A stretch of 64,000 bases of DNA from Paraphysomonas bandaiensis (taxonomy: Eukaryota > Chrysophyceae). Of the stretch, positions 31,789 through 44,707 are shown piece after piece. The stretch lies in NCBI GenBank assembly GCA_965644295.1, contig CBFFRP010000285.1, positions 1 to 64,000 on the forward strand, read 5' to 3'. The notes beneath the pieces were generated by a model. That model made no database searches, was not told where the DNA came from, and was given only the letters and a program-made list of their open reading frames with translations. The stretch's first letter is position 1; each line of letters starts with the position of its first letter. Both the position numbers and the translations under genes were made by a program.

Positions 31789-33363
31789 ATGAGATTATAT
31801 GCACAGTGAATTACGATAATATATCACAAATATAGAGATAGATTCTATTTATTTGTTCATTAATGGTGACGAGGGAGTTGTGCGTGATAGTAGTATGAGA
31901 GTTCTTAATAGGACACGGTTCATATATATGCGTGTACATGTACTGGTGTATATATGTACAGCAGTACATGTGTAGAGGTTGTACACATCCATACACAGTG
32001 TACATAATCAGTGGTGTGGACGTGCTACTGTACCGCTATAGATACAGAGAATTCCCAGTAGTATAGGTATACTGTTGTATACTGCTGTATACGGCTACGA
32101 TATACACAGCAGTGCAGCATCAACTACGTAGACGATGTTATGGTAACGGTAGAATGCATGGGCAATAGTTACTTCCATGGATAGATAGATATATCCACCT
32201 CACAGTGTGGTACATGGGTAGAACCAAAGCAAACTCTGCTCTATATCATGCTTTCTAGATGCTCTATATTAATTCAAATGAAAGTTAATGTGCAAACATC
32301 GTGAAGTATATTGCGATTACTCATAGTATGATATGAGGAAAGATACTGTATATCCTGACAACTGATATACATATATACATACATATATAAAGCATATGTA
32401 AATACTTACAGAAACACAGTTACTATTTTACCCTATAAACTGTGAATTTTATGCGAGGTGAGTGTCTGGAAAAGTTTTTGAGGCATGTGTGTTCGCCTCT
32501 AGAATAGAGTGTTTGCTCTTGTTGTTCTCAAGCTGACCTACCTCCATGGGGTCTTGTTAGAACTGTTCGAGTATTGTGTGTGTATTTTCTGCAAGGTAAT
32601 GTATCAAGCAATAAGAAAAGCACAGAATGTATAAAAAAATCAATTTTGTGTAGCTCTTAATCTTAACCATACGCATAACTGATAAGAAATTGATCGTGTG
32701 GTATATATGCTATCCGAACTCGTTATTCTAAACTTAGCAGCATATGATACATCTTAGAAGTCTCACTTGTGGCTTGCTAAATAGCCCAACACCATTCATC
32801 TTACGCACCGTTCTTTTCAACGTACAACATGTTTAGATGTTTAGGTATAGTATGATACTATGTGAACTCGTTAAGATTGATTATTGCCTCATTTCAACAA
32901 TGTGGGTATAGTGTAGATCCACCAGTTGACATGGCAAGTATCACATATAGCGCTATGATTCTGGCAAGGCTATGTGCTTCCTTTCCTCTTGTAGCAAATT
33001 TGGGTGTAGTGAGATATAGCAGAGTCTTGAGAGTGACAGAGTAATAAGCTGTTAAGTGTTGTTGAAGAGCTTTAGCGCACTACTACTTGTTCATACCATC
33101 TGTGTACATGGAGGAAGATACTATCATTGACACTTCTACCAGTGATGCTCAAACACCCCTAGTCGCATTCTTTAATTTTTTGGCATCTCTCCCACTTTCC
33201 CAGAATGATAGGTACTTTTGTCATCATGGATGGTGCGCATGCATTGTGTAGATGCAAGCACACAAGAAATATACTGGAATATTAATATAGATGTATGCAT
33301 TGCTAAGTTTTATCAACGGTACTACCACCCTAGAGTATACCCTCGGAATAGACAAATTATTCA
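31789..33363. other. Intergenic, TATA-like low-complexity DNA
   Basis: AT-rich with many short TATAC/GTATA palindromic words (31900-32400). No gene supported; the plus frame 32862-33044 lacks any family signal. Confidence 0.5.
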
Positions 33364-34157
33364 CAGGCTTATGTAATTATTTACATGGCCTTCCCCCATA
33401 AAATGGAAAAAAAGCAATTCATTAATGGCCATAAAAATGGGGGAGAGATGTAGTGCCCATTAATGGCAATATCCATTAGTTAGTATCTAGCTGTCAGCAC
33501 CATGTAAGAATACGTGACAATCCACGACCTTCCGGTCCATTATTATATGGAACAGTATCTTGGTGCTAATGCTACCATTACAACTGACCAAATAATCGAG
33601 AGAGCTGTTGTGAAGAGCCAAAGCCAACTGGAGAATACTCTGACTGTTGCAGAAGCTAAAACCGTTAAGGGCTATCTCCTTGCGGCTCATAAGGATGACG
33701 ATAACAGTGACGAAACGGGGGTAACAGGAGGATTCGCTTTGGATATAGTGAGAGAAGCTGTGACAAGGAAGAGCAGGAGAGCCACTAAATATCGCCCCAT
33801 GAATCATTTGGTGACGACTTCCAATATTGTTGAGCGATTATTTAGCAGAGCAAAGCTTATTATGAGAGACCAGCGCAAGCTAATGGAACCCCAGCATTTG
33901 GAGCTGCTACTCTTTTTGCGTTGCAACAAATTCTTATGGAACGAAGTTACCATTGATGATATTATAGTTGTTGATGATGTTTAAGAATATTGTTCGCATT
34001 AGCTATATGACCTGTAACATGGGAACGAACTGCTCATCATTGCTGTTAAATAGCTAGTACTTAGTCTAATTATTAACACTTTCCATTTACTTCTTTCTAA
34101 AGCAATGAAGCAATAGTAATCAAACCATTAATGGCCATTAATGGTTACGCAAGCCTG
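33364..34157 (+). mobile_element. hAT transposon, internally deleted, with 8-bp target duplication
   Basis: The left end CAGGCTTATGTAA and the inverted right end CAGGCTTGCGTAACC are related TIRs. The flanks are ATTATTCA (33356-33363) and ATTGTTCA (34158-34165), an 8-bp duplication with one mismatch, as hAT elements make. Subterminal copies of a CCATTAATGGC-type word are typical. The interior encodes only the C-terminal part of the transposase. Confidence 0.85.
33547..33984 (+). pseudogene. hAT transposase C-terminal fragment (dimerisation region)
   Basis: A plus frame with TSNIVERLFSRAKLIMRDQR and LELLLFLRCNKFLW, the hATC dimerisation signature. The zinc finger, the DDE residues and the insertion domain are missing, so the protein (145 codons from the ATG at 33547; the open frame reaches back to 33514) cannot transpose the element by itself. 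Confidence 0.85.
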
Positions 34158-34533
34158 ATTGTTCAATACGCTATATTACTTTAATAGTCATCATTTACGC
34201 AATGATTTCAACGATTCGAAGTACATTACACCACGACGAGATTCAATATGTGGTCGTTAAAGTATCTGAGGTATGAAGCATCTATCAAGTAATTTGAATT
34301 ACTAAAGTAGTGTATGACAGTGAACCTCTGAAACACTGCGACTCAGAATATATAGTATATATATCTAACGTATCATTTAGTTTCTATGCGCGCTTTTGAA
34401 AATAAAATTTGTAATCATGTTTTTGTGCATATATATTTTTAATCCGTAAGATATTATGATCGCACAATTACGAAACGCCTACATAACACATAACATCAAT
34501 ACTTACAATATCAACACTGTACTCTATTATATT
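34158..34533. other. Intergenic, AT-rich
   Basis: Short spacer between the hAT remnant and the 3' end of PrimPol; nothing recognised. Confidence 0.5.
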
Positions 34534-36521
34534 CTAATCCATACTATCCAGCTTACCACTAGCAATTAATCTATCAGCAACTTCTTCTTGTACCTCTATG
34601 ATTGTGGGCATGATATCGACAGCAACAGGAATAGGAGGAGAGGAGTACCCACGGCAGTTTGGGTCCCAGCATTTCTGTACAAGATATCCATTATTTATAT
34701 TTGCCTCGAACATAATTCCGTTCGACTTGTGATGACGCCCAATATTACCACAAAATTTCGACCCACTTATCTGGTATGTCAGAATGTAGAGCGGCGGCAA
34801 CTGCAAGTCGTTCTGCTTCTGCCTTTCATAAGCTGTTAGCGACCATTGCGACACTCGTACCAGCTTTGTCCCTCCAGAGCGCTCCGACTCCCTTGTTGCC
34901 ACCAATATAACCTCATCATCTAGTAACGGAAACGGAGAGGCCGATCTCCCAGATAACAACTGTCCACCAGAGATACGAGGGTTTAAGTAGATAGTAGTGG
35001 AAGTGGAGGCAGCGAACGAAGTTGTCTGTAGAAAGGGTGGACCAGAAGGAGGAGAAATCACAGAAAGATAAATATTATCTGGATGGCACTTCACTGAACC
35101 ATAGCAAACAAGTCCGCACTGCGTGCAGAGCATGGGTGGAGGTACCGATGTATCCGGGCGAGTACGGGTCCAGCAGGACGATAGACGTGGTAATACCTCT
35201 AGGTGAGATGAATCATCAGAGCACACGTGCCTTGGAACTACAAGGGTACGCTCCAAAATCTGGCGAAGTAACTCAATGCGGCTTCCGTTTCCGACTGGTC
35301 GGCTACAAAGTATAGTTAGAATGAATAGTAACTAAATGCTTGCACACACATCAAATAATTTACTCTTCTTTGCACCTTTGATGCTGGTGTCACTGTCAAT
35401 GGCGTGTCTTTCCCAAACTTTCTGCTGAGAAGAAGTCTAAACACCCTATTCCTTGAATATACTCCAAGATCTACAAAGCAGACCTTTGATGTGTGGTCAG
35501 CGGTCCATAACCACATATCTTTCCATTCCGGTCGCACACGCATCCCTCCAAACTTACGGGGAACAACCTCCACTGCGTCTCCATCATTATCACTTATATC
35601 AGGGTTGCATAATAACTTCCCTCCCACCACTGAATGCACAAACTCTCCAACTTCGGCATTGTTGCTGAACAGCACTTCCTGTGACCCAAAAGAAGGAAGG
35701 AGGGGCGCATTCGTAGAGCATTGACTATCTTTTAGATGTGAAGGTAATAAGATAATGATATGTCGAGAGAACTTTGTCGTCGTAGAGGAGTCTAGATCAA
35801 TTACGTGTTCAGGAGATATACACACTCCGTACAGCTCGAAGATATGCCAGGCCACCGCCTCAAGCCAGCGTCGGGTGAGATAAATGCCGTCCACCTCAGG
35901 GTTGGCGGGCCGGTTGAACTCCAGATCGAAGTAGAGTCGACATGGAAACCCCTCCCGAATCACCTCATACACATGCCTATTTGATGTTGGAAGCGAATCA
36001 TAGCGCGTAACAAACTGTGAAAAATCAGTCACAAGAAATTTGCGTTTCGAACTCAGAGATGACTCAAAGCTAAACAATTTCACATCTTCACTAGTGGCTA
36101 ACGAGTCGAAGTACTGAAACGCATTTTCCTGTCGTGAGAAAACTGAAAAGATTTGAGTTTTGACTTTAGCAACAGGTTGTTCATTCTTGCCATAAAACAC
36201 ATTAGGTTTAATTGCACTGTAAGTAATACATCGGGCAATATTCTGTAAGCTCTGTACAGCTGCTTTACTCTTTACGATGACTGCAGTCATTTCCAAATAT
36301 GGACAATTGTTATATAAATCCAATATACCGTAATTATCACGAGATATATGAAAGGTTTTTATACATGTTTTACTTATAGGAAATATCATATCAGTGGAGT
36401 ATTTGATATGTATGGTAATGGGCTCTGATGGTCTGGATAATATGAGCTTAGCGGGTTCATAAGATACACGTTCATCATCAGTGATTTGTATATCACAAGT
36501 AAATTCTAATGGTGTGGTCAT
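34534..36521 (-). CDS. PRIMPOL: PrimPol (primase-polymerase) with zinc knuckle
   Basis: Exon 1 is 36521-35376 (382 codons); the last exon ends at 34534. PrimPol makes primers and bypasses lesions during DNA replication. The AEP core is visible: FPCRLYFDLEF (metal-binding DxE, about residues 190-200), DLDSSTTTKFSRHIII, and FVDLGVYSRNRVFRLLLSRK (about 350-375). The UL52-type zinc knuckle is FCGNIGRHHKSNG followed by QKCWDPNCRG, giving the expected C-H-C-C ligands. The C-terminal tail is shorter than in vertebrates and lacks an obvious RPA-binding motif. The junction between exons is not settled: the simplest 73-nt intron (35303-35375) leaves the second exon out of phase, and a 44-nt intron (35332-35375) keeps it in frame but adds a hydrophobic stretch. 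Confidence 0.88.
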
Positions 36522-37233
36522 ATGAGGATATCTGTGTTGTATGTATGAAGGTATGTGTATACGTATAGTGTGCTATAGTCTATACGTGTGATGTGTTCAT
36601 ATGATCATATCTATGTATATATATACCCATATGCATATGTATAGTATACCAGTGTATTATATGATATGATTCTATTGAACTGTTGGAGCCTTAAGAGAGA
36701 GCAGAGATCATATAAGAACCATTTCGTTTGGTCAATAGTGGTAATAGTTTCATTTCTTCACAGGTAGTGATGTATATATACTTCTATAGAGTGAGAGTGA
36801 TGGATATGAATGTCTTGCGTACATACTCTGCTGAGATGGATGTCTCTCTAGATGTATACCGTATAGGTACAGTATAGTGTCCAGCGGTACATATTTAGAT
36901 ATATGTGTGTATAAACAACACAAGAGTGTGTACTGCTGGATAAATACGTACTGATATTAATGTGTTGAAGTACATATTGCAGTATACGTACATGTCGTTG
37001 GGAGTGCTTTTACCTGTATATAGCAACCGTATACGGTGGTATATATGATACGGTTATAGCACACTATACTGCTGTGCTGTATGGAGGTGCGGTGCCCATA
37101 GAGCCATCATATCAATAGCAGCGTCTATTACACATGATAAGTAGTCTACCACCTCAGCTACATTGAAACAGTAAGGAGATATTTTTCTATTCTTACAATT
37201 GCCTTCTTGCCAGTGTAGGTGGTGGACCAAACC
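36522..37233. other. Intergenic between divergent genes; likely promoter region
   Basis: Divergent start sites of PrimPol (minus) and a small membrane protein (plus). Rich in TATA-like words (for example TATGTATATATATACC near 36611). No specific element can be assigned. Confidence 0.4.
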
Positions 37234-37622
37234 ATGGCAACAGGGTCAAATTATACTCCCGATAATCGCGATGAAGCCGGTGACTTTTTCTTGATGGAGG
37301 AAGTAGATGAAGAAAATATTAATTGGGGAAAACTATTTGCTAGAATTGTATCACTACTTCTTCTCCTTGTTATAATATGCTGTGTAAGTTTATATATATA
37401 TAGGAACATTAACATGATATTTGTGCCCCACAGGCCGCAGTTGGAGCTATATACGAAAAATTTTATTTACTGGCAGCGCTGGTATCAATAGCTTTGGTTT
37501 GTATATTCGGACTCAGTTTCTTGGATCTTGAAGTTTTTAAAACCCGAACAATTGAAGTATTTAGATTAACAACAGAGCAAGTGCAATCCCTCGGCGGCCA
37601 TAGTAATGGTGACAAGCTATAG
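37234..37622 (+). CDS. Small two-TM membrane protein, unknown family
   Basis: Exons 37234-37383 and 37434-37622 (intron 50 nt) give 112 aa. An acidic N-terminus (about 35 residues) is followed by two hydrophobic helices (LFARIVSLLLLLVIICC, then LLAALVSIALVCIFGLSF) and a short hydrophilic tail. Splicing in phase and a TAG stop support the model. TTGCCAGTGTAG at 37207-37218 could be an acceptor for an upstream exon. I do not recognise the family. Confidence 0.65.
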
Positions 37623-38344
37623 TAGATGAATTGGCCATCTGCATTGCTGATTTGTGTGTCGTACTATCATGATTCTCTTGTAATATTAATTGTGAATTAT
37701 GAATTATATATTGTCACGTACTGGAGCTGCGAGAATATATTGTCATCTCGTTGTCTTTGTTTCTCAACAGGGGGTTGGTAGAGGTTACTACTTCCGTCAT
37801 GTGGCGATCAGTATTAGTGAAGCTTTGCTATTCACAGTGATTCTCTTTCACTCTGTATACTTTGAATTTCCATATACATGTCACACTCCTGTGTGATGCA
37901 CATATTCACATGATGCCGCTGTCAAATGTTTGATGTATAAGTCAAATGTTTCTACCTTATACTGACATTATTCATAATATAGATTTTGACGTCAAATGCT
38001 CTTACGTAATGGTCATAGTTTTTAAGTTTATTGAACTGAAATGAAACATATTCAGGACATCAAAGTCTGTATTACACAACCACATACAACATACACACCT
38101 AGTGCTAATAATTTAACGTTTTGTCGATCCGCTGCTTGCATAATAGTCAGTAGTTTTGGATTCGTATGGCATCTATTTTCTATTATGAGCTTATTACATT
38201 GTACATCGAAATTCTACATAATGTAAACAGGAATCGGATTGAAAGGAAGAGTGATAAAAAATAAATGACTTCTTCTACACAATAGAAACAAAACACTCGA
38301 CACTGTATAGCCAAATCCCACTACAACGACGATTACGCTATAAC
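37623..38344. other. Intergenic, nothing recognised
   Basis: AT-rich spacer between converging small genes. Confidence 0.45.
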
Positions 38345-38701
38345 CTATGAACCAACTCCCACTGCTATTCTTTTTTTCTTTGGAGCTCTCAAATAGTACA
38401 CAACAACCGCAATTATTGAACACAATATCACTGCAACGGCAGCAATAACTACAATAGTAAGAAGAGATAACGTAGGAACAAAACTTGAACTTTCTTCTTC
38501 TTCTGTTAATTCAGATGGAGAAAATGATGGCGTCAAAGACGGGCTGGAAGATGACGGAACCGATGTTGGACTATCTGACGCAGCAACCGGGAATGCTATT
38601 TGAATTACGTAAAGGCACTTGATAAGCACCACGAGGTTTGCAACAAACCCACCATTAATATAGAATTGTCGACTGACAACTGGAAACACATAACACATCA
38701 T
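38345..38701 (-). CDS. Putative type I membrane protein with Ser/Pro-rich stalk
   Basis: A 118-codon frame starting MMCYVFPVVS. It has a hydrophobic N-terminal segment (FVANLVVLIKCLYVIQIAFP, signal-peptide-like), a Ser/Pro/Thr/Glu stalk (SPTSVPSSSSPSLTPSFSPS) and a strong TM (about residues 76-100, IVVIAAVAVILCSIIAVVV), then a basic stop-transfer tail (RAPKKKR). The layout is biologically sensible, but no family is recognised and an intron near the signal segment is possible. Confidence 0.5.
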   Translation of the reverse strand: MMCYVFPVVSRQFYINGGFVANLVVLIKCLYVIQIAFPVAASDSPTSVPSSSSPSLTPSFSPSELTEEEESSSFVPTLSLLTIVVIAAVAVILCSIIAVVVYYLRAPKKKRIAVGVGS

Positions 38702-41321
38702 TAAAATGTATCTTTGAGATAAACTGACACTATGAATAAAGTATCGGCACTGCAGTATAAACTGAAAAGATCATTCCTGCTTGAACTGACTTTCTATTCA
38801 ATTAGTACAATGGAATGGATTAATAGTTCAGTCATCATACATCAGTGTGCTATATATGACTATGTTCCATACATTAACACTTGCGTCCATCGAAACCCCC
38901 GAATTGTTCTATAAATTAATGATTTCAACATCCATAATTTTCTAATTTACAGCCGTTATTTTCTAGAAAACTGGGGTTTCGATCGAGTGGGTGTTTTTTA
39001 TGAGTAATTTCATTATTTTCCATCTTATATACTGCTGCTGTATACCGTTACCATGGGCATGATCTTCCCACATGTATGTCTTGGTAATGGTAGCAATCGA
39101 CATCCAGTGTGTTGTTGTAATAAATGATGCACTGATTCTGTGCAAGAGACATATACATTTTAGTGTATCGCTTCGATACATGGTTAGATTATATCTGGCC
39201 ACTGTCGAACGAATAAATGTCTATATGTATGCATGTACTTGTGGATATGCTGGATAAGTATATTGGTGGTGGCTGACGAAGCATAATTCATAGAGAATAT
39301 TCGCATCATGTGTGAGTTGGACAATCCGATGCAAGCACAGGTGAAAAGCTACACAACTAGTAGTCTGTTACAGTTTACTGTACTCCAGCAGTGGTACTAT
39401 GTGCCGTGCAGTGCGGTACTCATCTAACCAAAACTTCAATCTTGATTTAATATATTCGTCAAAGTGTTGAAAATTGACATTATTGTTGATGAGGGTGGTA
39501 GATGACATTATTGTTGATGAGGGTGGTAGAGTGTTTGAAGTACGTCATCTTGAGAGGACGTGATTCCTTCTTATGACGAAGGGGCATAAATGGATGTGAA
39601 GGGAATATGGAAGACTGTAAGTTCTGGAGATACATATATAAGGTATTCTGCTATAGAAGTGATCTGGAATATGAATTGAGCGCGGCAAGTTTCGAATGAG
39701 AAATCGAGTAATTAACTACAACACAGAAAACGAGATATACCAGGGCTAAGGAATAGTATATTGCAATTCTATTTTTCAGGAGTTTCTAAACAATATATTG
39801 TCAATATTATATCGTTTTTCAGTAAGTAAGCTCTTGCGTTGAATATAGTGTTGAATAATGTCTTCGTCTATTATCAAGTTGAAGCAGCTTTTGAACTGAT
39901 GATAAACAAGTCAGTTCAAAACTATAAATTACTAGTTCGAGTTCTCTATTTACTAAGTAGTTCAAGTATACGTATATGTTCGACAATGTGTTGCCTATTG
40001 ACATTTATAATATATTGTGTTAAACTACTGAAAGCATTTTCGACACCAACAAAGTACTACTGCGGAGATTGGTCAACGACTAAGATCTAGATAAAAATGT
40101 AAAGTACTTGAAATACTAACTATTTAAAAACATATGAAATATTAAGTAGTGTATTATTGGTACGATATCAAAGGGGACACGACGCAGTATAGAATATAGT
40201 AAATATACATGACTTAACTTACGACCTTTGTACAATTCGGACATCTTGATCGCTGTTACATACTCCAACAAGCTTTCAGAAAATCACCCTTCACCATAAA
40301 GTCAGAAAATGCAATACTTTTAGTGGTTTTATTAAAAGATTATTAATTAGACTCATGATACTGGTCTATTACTTTCGAATCAAGCATATACAGTGTTTTT
40401 ACGTTCCATGTGTACAACGGTTTCACGTGAGAATGAACCACTCAGCTTGACCTAACAACCTGACTACGACTAAAAGCAATCATTCAAGCTCTTCACTGTT
40501 TTTACGAATGGGTTCTGAAACTTTAGAAACTAACAACTATACACAACATCACTGAGCATTATCGAGACAAACAAGTCAACTCCCGCATTCACCATCTTCG
40601 AAAGAGTTGTTAAAACTTGAGGTTTGGTGATAGTGGCATGATCTTTTGCTGTTTGTCCAAGACAATTTCATCATCATGATATATCTTCTATTCATGACGG
40701 TAAAATAACCAATGGAGAAATAGCAAAAGCAAAGGAAAGAAGATACGATATTTCTCTAGACAACGATAATGCCATTGGATATTATGTGAATATATCCTAT
40801 GCATGGATTAGATGTGGTCACATGAGCTACACTCTACCTTGGCTGTGATGTTCTACAGGAGTTCAATGAGCGTAATGGTTGCATTATATCTATATATGAC
40901 AGTTATGATTAGGATATTTTGAAAGTGGATATCTCGTCCCTGGTGATATCTTGTACAGACACAACTGTTTTCAGTTTTATTTTGGCGATAGATTATGATC
41001 GTTGTAATTTGTTCTATATGTATACTGTGTATGCTGTTGTATGTATATGAAATGTACGTACATATAGATATACATACATACATATGAACATCTAAAGACA
41101 TACATGTGCATATATAGCCGTGTTTGATGTTGAATTAGTAGATTATAGTAAGACTCCTTCTCATGTGCATTACAATCATGATCATGTTAATGTTATCATA
41201 GGACACTATGCAGTGTGATTGATATCTTGTCCAGCAATTCGTTAACTATACAGTACTATACGTATATCCACATACATAAGACATTCCATACAAACATATA
41301 CATACCACACTATCCACAATC
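38702..41321. other. Long intergenic region, no supported gene
   Basis: AT-rich, with short frames lacking splice or family support. A stretch at 40690-40850 reads in one plus frame for about 50 codons (ITNGEIAKAKERRYDISLDN) and may be an old coding remnant. A 28-bp tandem duplication is at 39476-39530. Confidence 0.5.
39476..39530. repeat. 28-bp direct tandem duplication
   Basis: GACATTATTGTTGATGAGGG plus GTGGTAGAT-type unit occurs twice head to tail (39476-39503 and 39504-39530). Confidence 0.9.
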
Positions 41322-43841
41322 ATGTCATCTCTATCAGATATCAAAGCTAGCTTACAAAACAACTGGGCAGTATGGGATTCTTCCGGAGATGGAAAACTAG
41401 ATTCCACTGATTTTTTAGCTGCATTTGATAAGAATAAAGACGGTTCATTGGGGAAAGATGAACTACAAGCACTCGCTGATCAATTATCCACTCAATTGGA
41501 TTATAATAACACCCTTCTTGAGCATATGAGATCATTGGAAGAGATGCAGTTAGCTGGACAGCGTGAACTAGTAGCAAAACAAGATCAAGTGAAGCAGTTA
41601 ACATCTATGAATGAAGAGCTCCATGCAGAACTTCACGAATCTAAAAGAAAGTTGAAAATTACACAAGAAATAGCCGACTCCATGTCAAAACAATGTCGAG
41701 ATGCTCGAGTTGAGGCTAATTCTTTAAAACGTGAAGCCGAAAATGCTGCAAAAAGTTATCAGGATGGAAAGGATTTGCTCAAAGAGCTTACTGAGGAAAG
41801 GGCACGCCTTCAGCAAGAACTAAAGAAAGCAGAGGATGACTTGCACCAGGCAGAAGAGAATGCTGAGCAGGAACGTATGGATCTTCTTCACCAGAATGAT
41901 ATTCTGCGACAGAGTCACGAGGCACTTAGTCTTGAGGCTGCCGAGCTGCGATCTAAGGTGATTCCTATAGAGGCTGAAAAAAAGTCTCTGAAGGATCACG
42001 TCCTTTCTCTAGCTCGATCTCTTGAAGAGACTATTAAACGATGTGAAGAGGAGACGGAAACCCGCTTACAGGCGGAAAAACGCATCAAGGATATGACCCA
42101 CGCCATGGACGCTCTTCGTGACAAACACAGAGAGATGCAGTATAACGTGCAACAGGCAAATGGCAAGGCCGACGCCAGCGGAGAAGCAGTGAAGCAGCTA
42201 CAGGCACAGGTCGATAGCTTGGATGACCAGCTGAGAGCCAGTGAAGATAAGATCACTACCCTTACTCAGGCACTTCAGCAGTCTACACGTGATAAGGATA
42301 GTCTTGAGCAGGAGCTTGAACAGATGGGTAACGAACTAGTTGCACACGCCAAACAGCGACAGATGGACCAAGACCGCTGGGCGAAAAAGTTGGCAAATGC
42401 CCAGAAAGAGATGGAACATGCTGCACAGGAAACAAAGGCTCACGCTGAAGAGTTCGCTATGGAATCGCAGCGGCGTGCTACGGAAGCGATAGAAGCGCAA
42501 CGTCAGGCTGAAGAGAAGTATCTTGCGATCCAGAACGAGTGTGGGGAGCTCCATTCACTAATTCAGCAGACCCAGATAGATCATCAGGCTGCACTCGAAG
42601 CTTGGGAAGCACAACAGGAAGAGTTGGAGGCACAAATTGCTGATCTAGAAAGGCGACTAGAGTTATCTGGAGAGGAAGTCGAGAACGTTCACTCCATTCT
42701 AGTTGCGGACCGAGAAAAGGCCCAACAGGTGATTCGAGCAATTCGTGCAGAAATGATACAGCGCGGGGAGCGGTATGTGGCTATGTTGGGAACGCTACAG
42801 ACAGCTATTAAGCGGCTTAAGGAAGATAGCATTGGAAGTAGAGAGTATGTGAGAGAAGTGGTGGCGCAGTTCGCAGTATTAGGGGCTTTCTGCGAGCAGC
42901 TGTGGGAGAAGACTCATCCACCGCTGGAGGCATGGAAAGTGGAACTTGCAGCTGCATTCAAGAAGCTGGTAACCAAGTTCCGTGGCCTCAAGGAGACGAT
43001 CGAAGATACTAAAGACGACGTACGTCGGGCACAGTTGGCCAAAGAGGAAGAGCGTAGTAAAACCCTCATGTTGGAGGAGAATGTTTCGCGCCTGGAGCAC
43101 GAATTATCAGCTTCGGACATGAGAATTAAAGATGCTGAGAACAAGGGTAGTGATAAGCTGGCGCAACAGAAGCAGAAGATAGATAACCTAATGAAAGAGC
43201 GGGCGGATATGGAATTGCGGCTGCAAAGACTACAGCAATCGTTAGACGCAGCCACCTCACAGGCACGTAATCTACAGTTGTCAAATCACTCAATTCAAAC
43301 AAGCTTGGGTGACTCTTCCGCGAAACACTCTGCAGTTAAGCAAGAGGTACAAGGCAAACTTAACCAAATGGCTGCTCAACTCAAGCGCGCCACCCAAGAA
43401 CGGGATCAACAGGCAAAGGTGGCGGAGGAGCTGCAGCACAAGCTGGATGAAATGCAGGCTGGAATAAGCAGTGCTAATAGCCTTGCTGAACAAACAAAAG
43501 CTGATGTGGAGAAGCAACGGGCAGAAAACGAAGCTATTGCAGCTAGACACGCGTCTGCAATGGCTGCCGTTCAGGCGACAACGTCTCAGTATCAAGAGCA
43601 GCTGAAACAAACTCAAGAGCTGCTTAAGGTAGTACCTCTTACATTAGCTTTTTACATATAAATTTTCCAAATTTGTAGGTTGTTCAAGCACAGCGCAGCG
43701 AATTACAAATACAGAATCAGAAAATGCGCACAGAGTTAGACCGGTACCTTGAATCTGAGAAGCAGGTGATACATGCTTTCCTTTATTCGTGAAATACGTA
43801 ATAAAGAGTGTGTTGTGTAGGGCTCTGAAAGCGACTCGTAA
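41322..43841 (+). CDS. EF-hand plus long coiled-coil protein
   Basis: Exons 41322-43628, 43679-43765 and 43821-43841 (introns 50 and 55 nt) give 804 aa. Two EF-hand loops sit close together at the N-terminus: DSSGDGKLDSTD (about residues 19-30) and DKNKDGSLGKDE (36-47). The rest is a near-continuous heptad coiled coil (about 55-790), interrupted around 495-560 by a globular-looking segment (LGTLQTAIKRLKED, then EQLWEKTHPPLEAW). The end is a short acidic tail (GSESDS). Ca2+-regulated coiled coils of this kind occur in cytoskeletal, basal-body or Golgi-tether proteins; which applies is unknown. Codon use is GC-richer than the flanks. The full-length frame strongly supports a real gene. Confidence 0.87.
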
Positions 43842-44128
43842 AGGAACGAAATGGAATCTTATATTCTACCAAGAAGCTTCATGATGCATATGAAAGTGTT
43901 ATTAAATGCAATGTACAATTCTTTTGGGCTACTCGGAAACAAAGAGTTTGGAAATCTAATATTTAGTCAGGAAGCTGTGTGATGAGTATGTATTTGCGAC
44001 ATAGTAGTGTTGTTTCTTGTCAACGATAGCTATTTTAATTAATTAGGTAATAGTATTGTTTACGCAATGATGTTTCTGTTTTTGCTGTTTAGGGTAAAGG
44101 TATTACAAGTACATAGGATTGTGCACAC

Positions 44129-44165
44129 CAGGGCTTGGTAATCTTTAATGGGCCCTTAATGGTAA
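44129..44165 (+). mobile_element. Solo hAT-like left terminus
   Basis: CAGGGCTTGGTAATCTTTAA followed by TGGGCCCTTAATGG resembles the ends of the 33364-34157 element and the 28880 terminus. No matching right end or duplication was seen. Confidence 0.4.
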
Positions 44166-44412
44166 CGCCACTATAATGTTACAATAGCGAGAACATATTT
44201 TAATAATGACCACTACAATTCCAGGGAACTGTATAACCATTAATAGACCCTCAACGGCTACCACACCATGGTGCCTACTGCAGTAGTGCTATTAGCTTCT
44301 ATATATTTTTGCTAAGTATCTCAATACAAACAGTATTGAAAGACTTACAATTTTCAATAGGCGTGTAAAAGTCAGAACAAATGTGGCAAAACAATTTAAC
44401 TAACTAGTGCTT

Positions 44413-44707
44413 AGCTCGTTACGAAAGCTGCTTTGGCGTCACCGCAAGAACCAAGGTGCAACCACTTTAGCTCTCTGTCCCTAAGGTGAACTATCCCGGA
44501 TGACTGACTTCAACAGGCAGCCCAAAACCCCGGATACCCATTCCCGGATGTCTATTTATTCGTCAGGACCCAAAGACGTCTACACAAGTTACACTTATTA
44601 GTGTCCCTTGTACCACACAAGCATTCGACTATGAGTGGGCAGAACAATATCTGCTGACTATATATGCGGCTCACGTTCGTTTCTCGGAGATATTTCTCCG
44701 GTACTTA
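44413..44707. mobile_element. Copy of the TIR element A family, one-ended
   Basis: Starts with GTTACGAAAGCTGCTT, matching the TIR of element A, and continues as its diverged inverse complement, including the plus-strand coding remnant TTQAFDYEWAEQYLLTIYAA. It ends at the GGTACT-like point where element A diverges; the second TIR is absent. Confidence 0.6.

Noticed and set aside
33487-33807. 106-codon minus frame
   Set aside because: Antisense of the hAT transposase fragment.
41996-43616. Minus-strand frames of 72-113 codons
   Set aside because: Antisense of the EF-hand coiled-coil gene, whose 769-codon first exon is clearly the coding strand.
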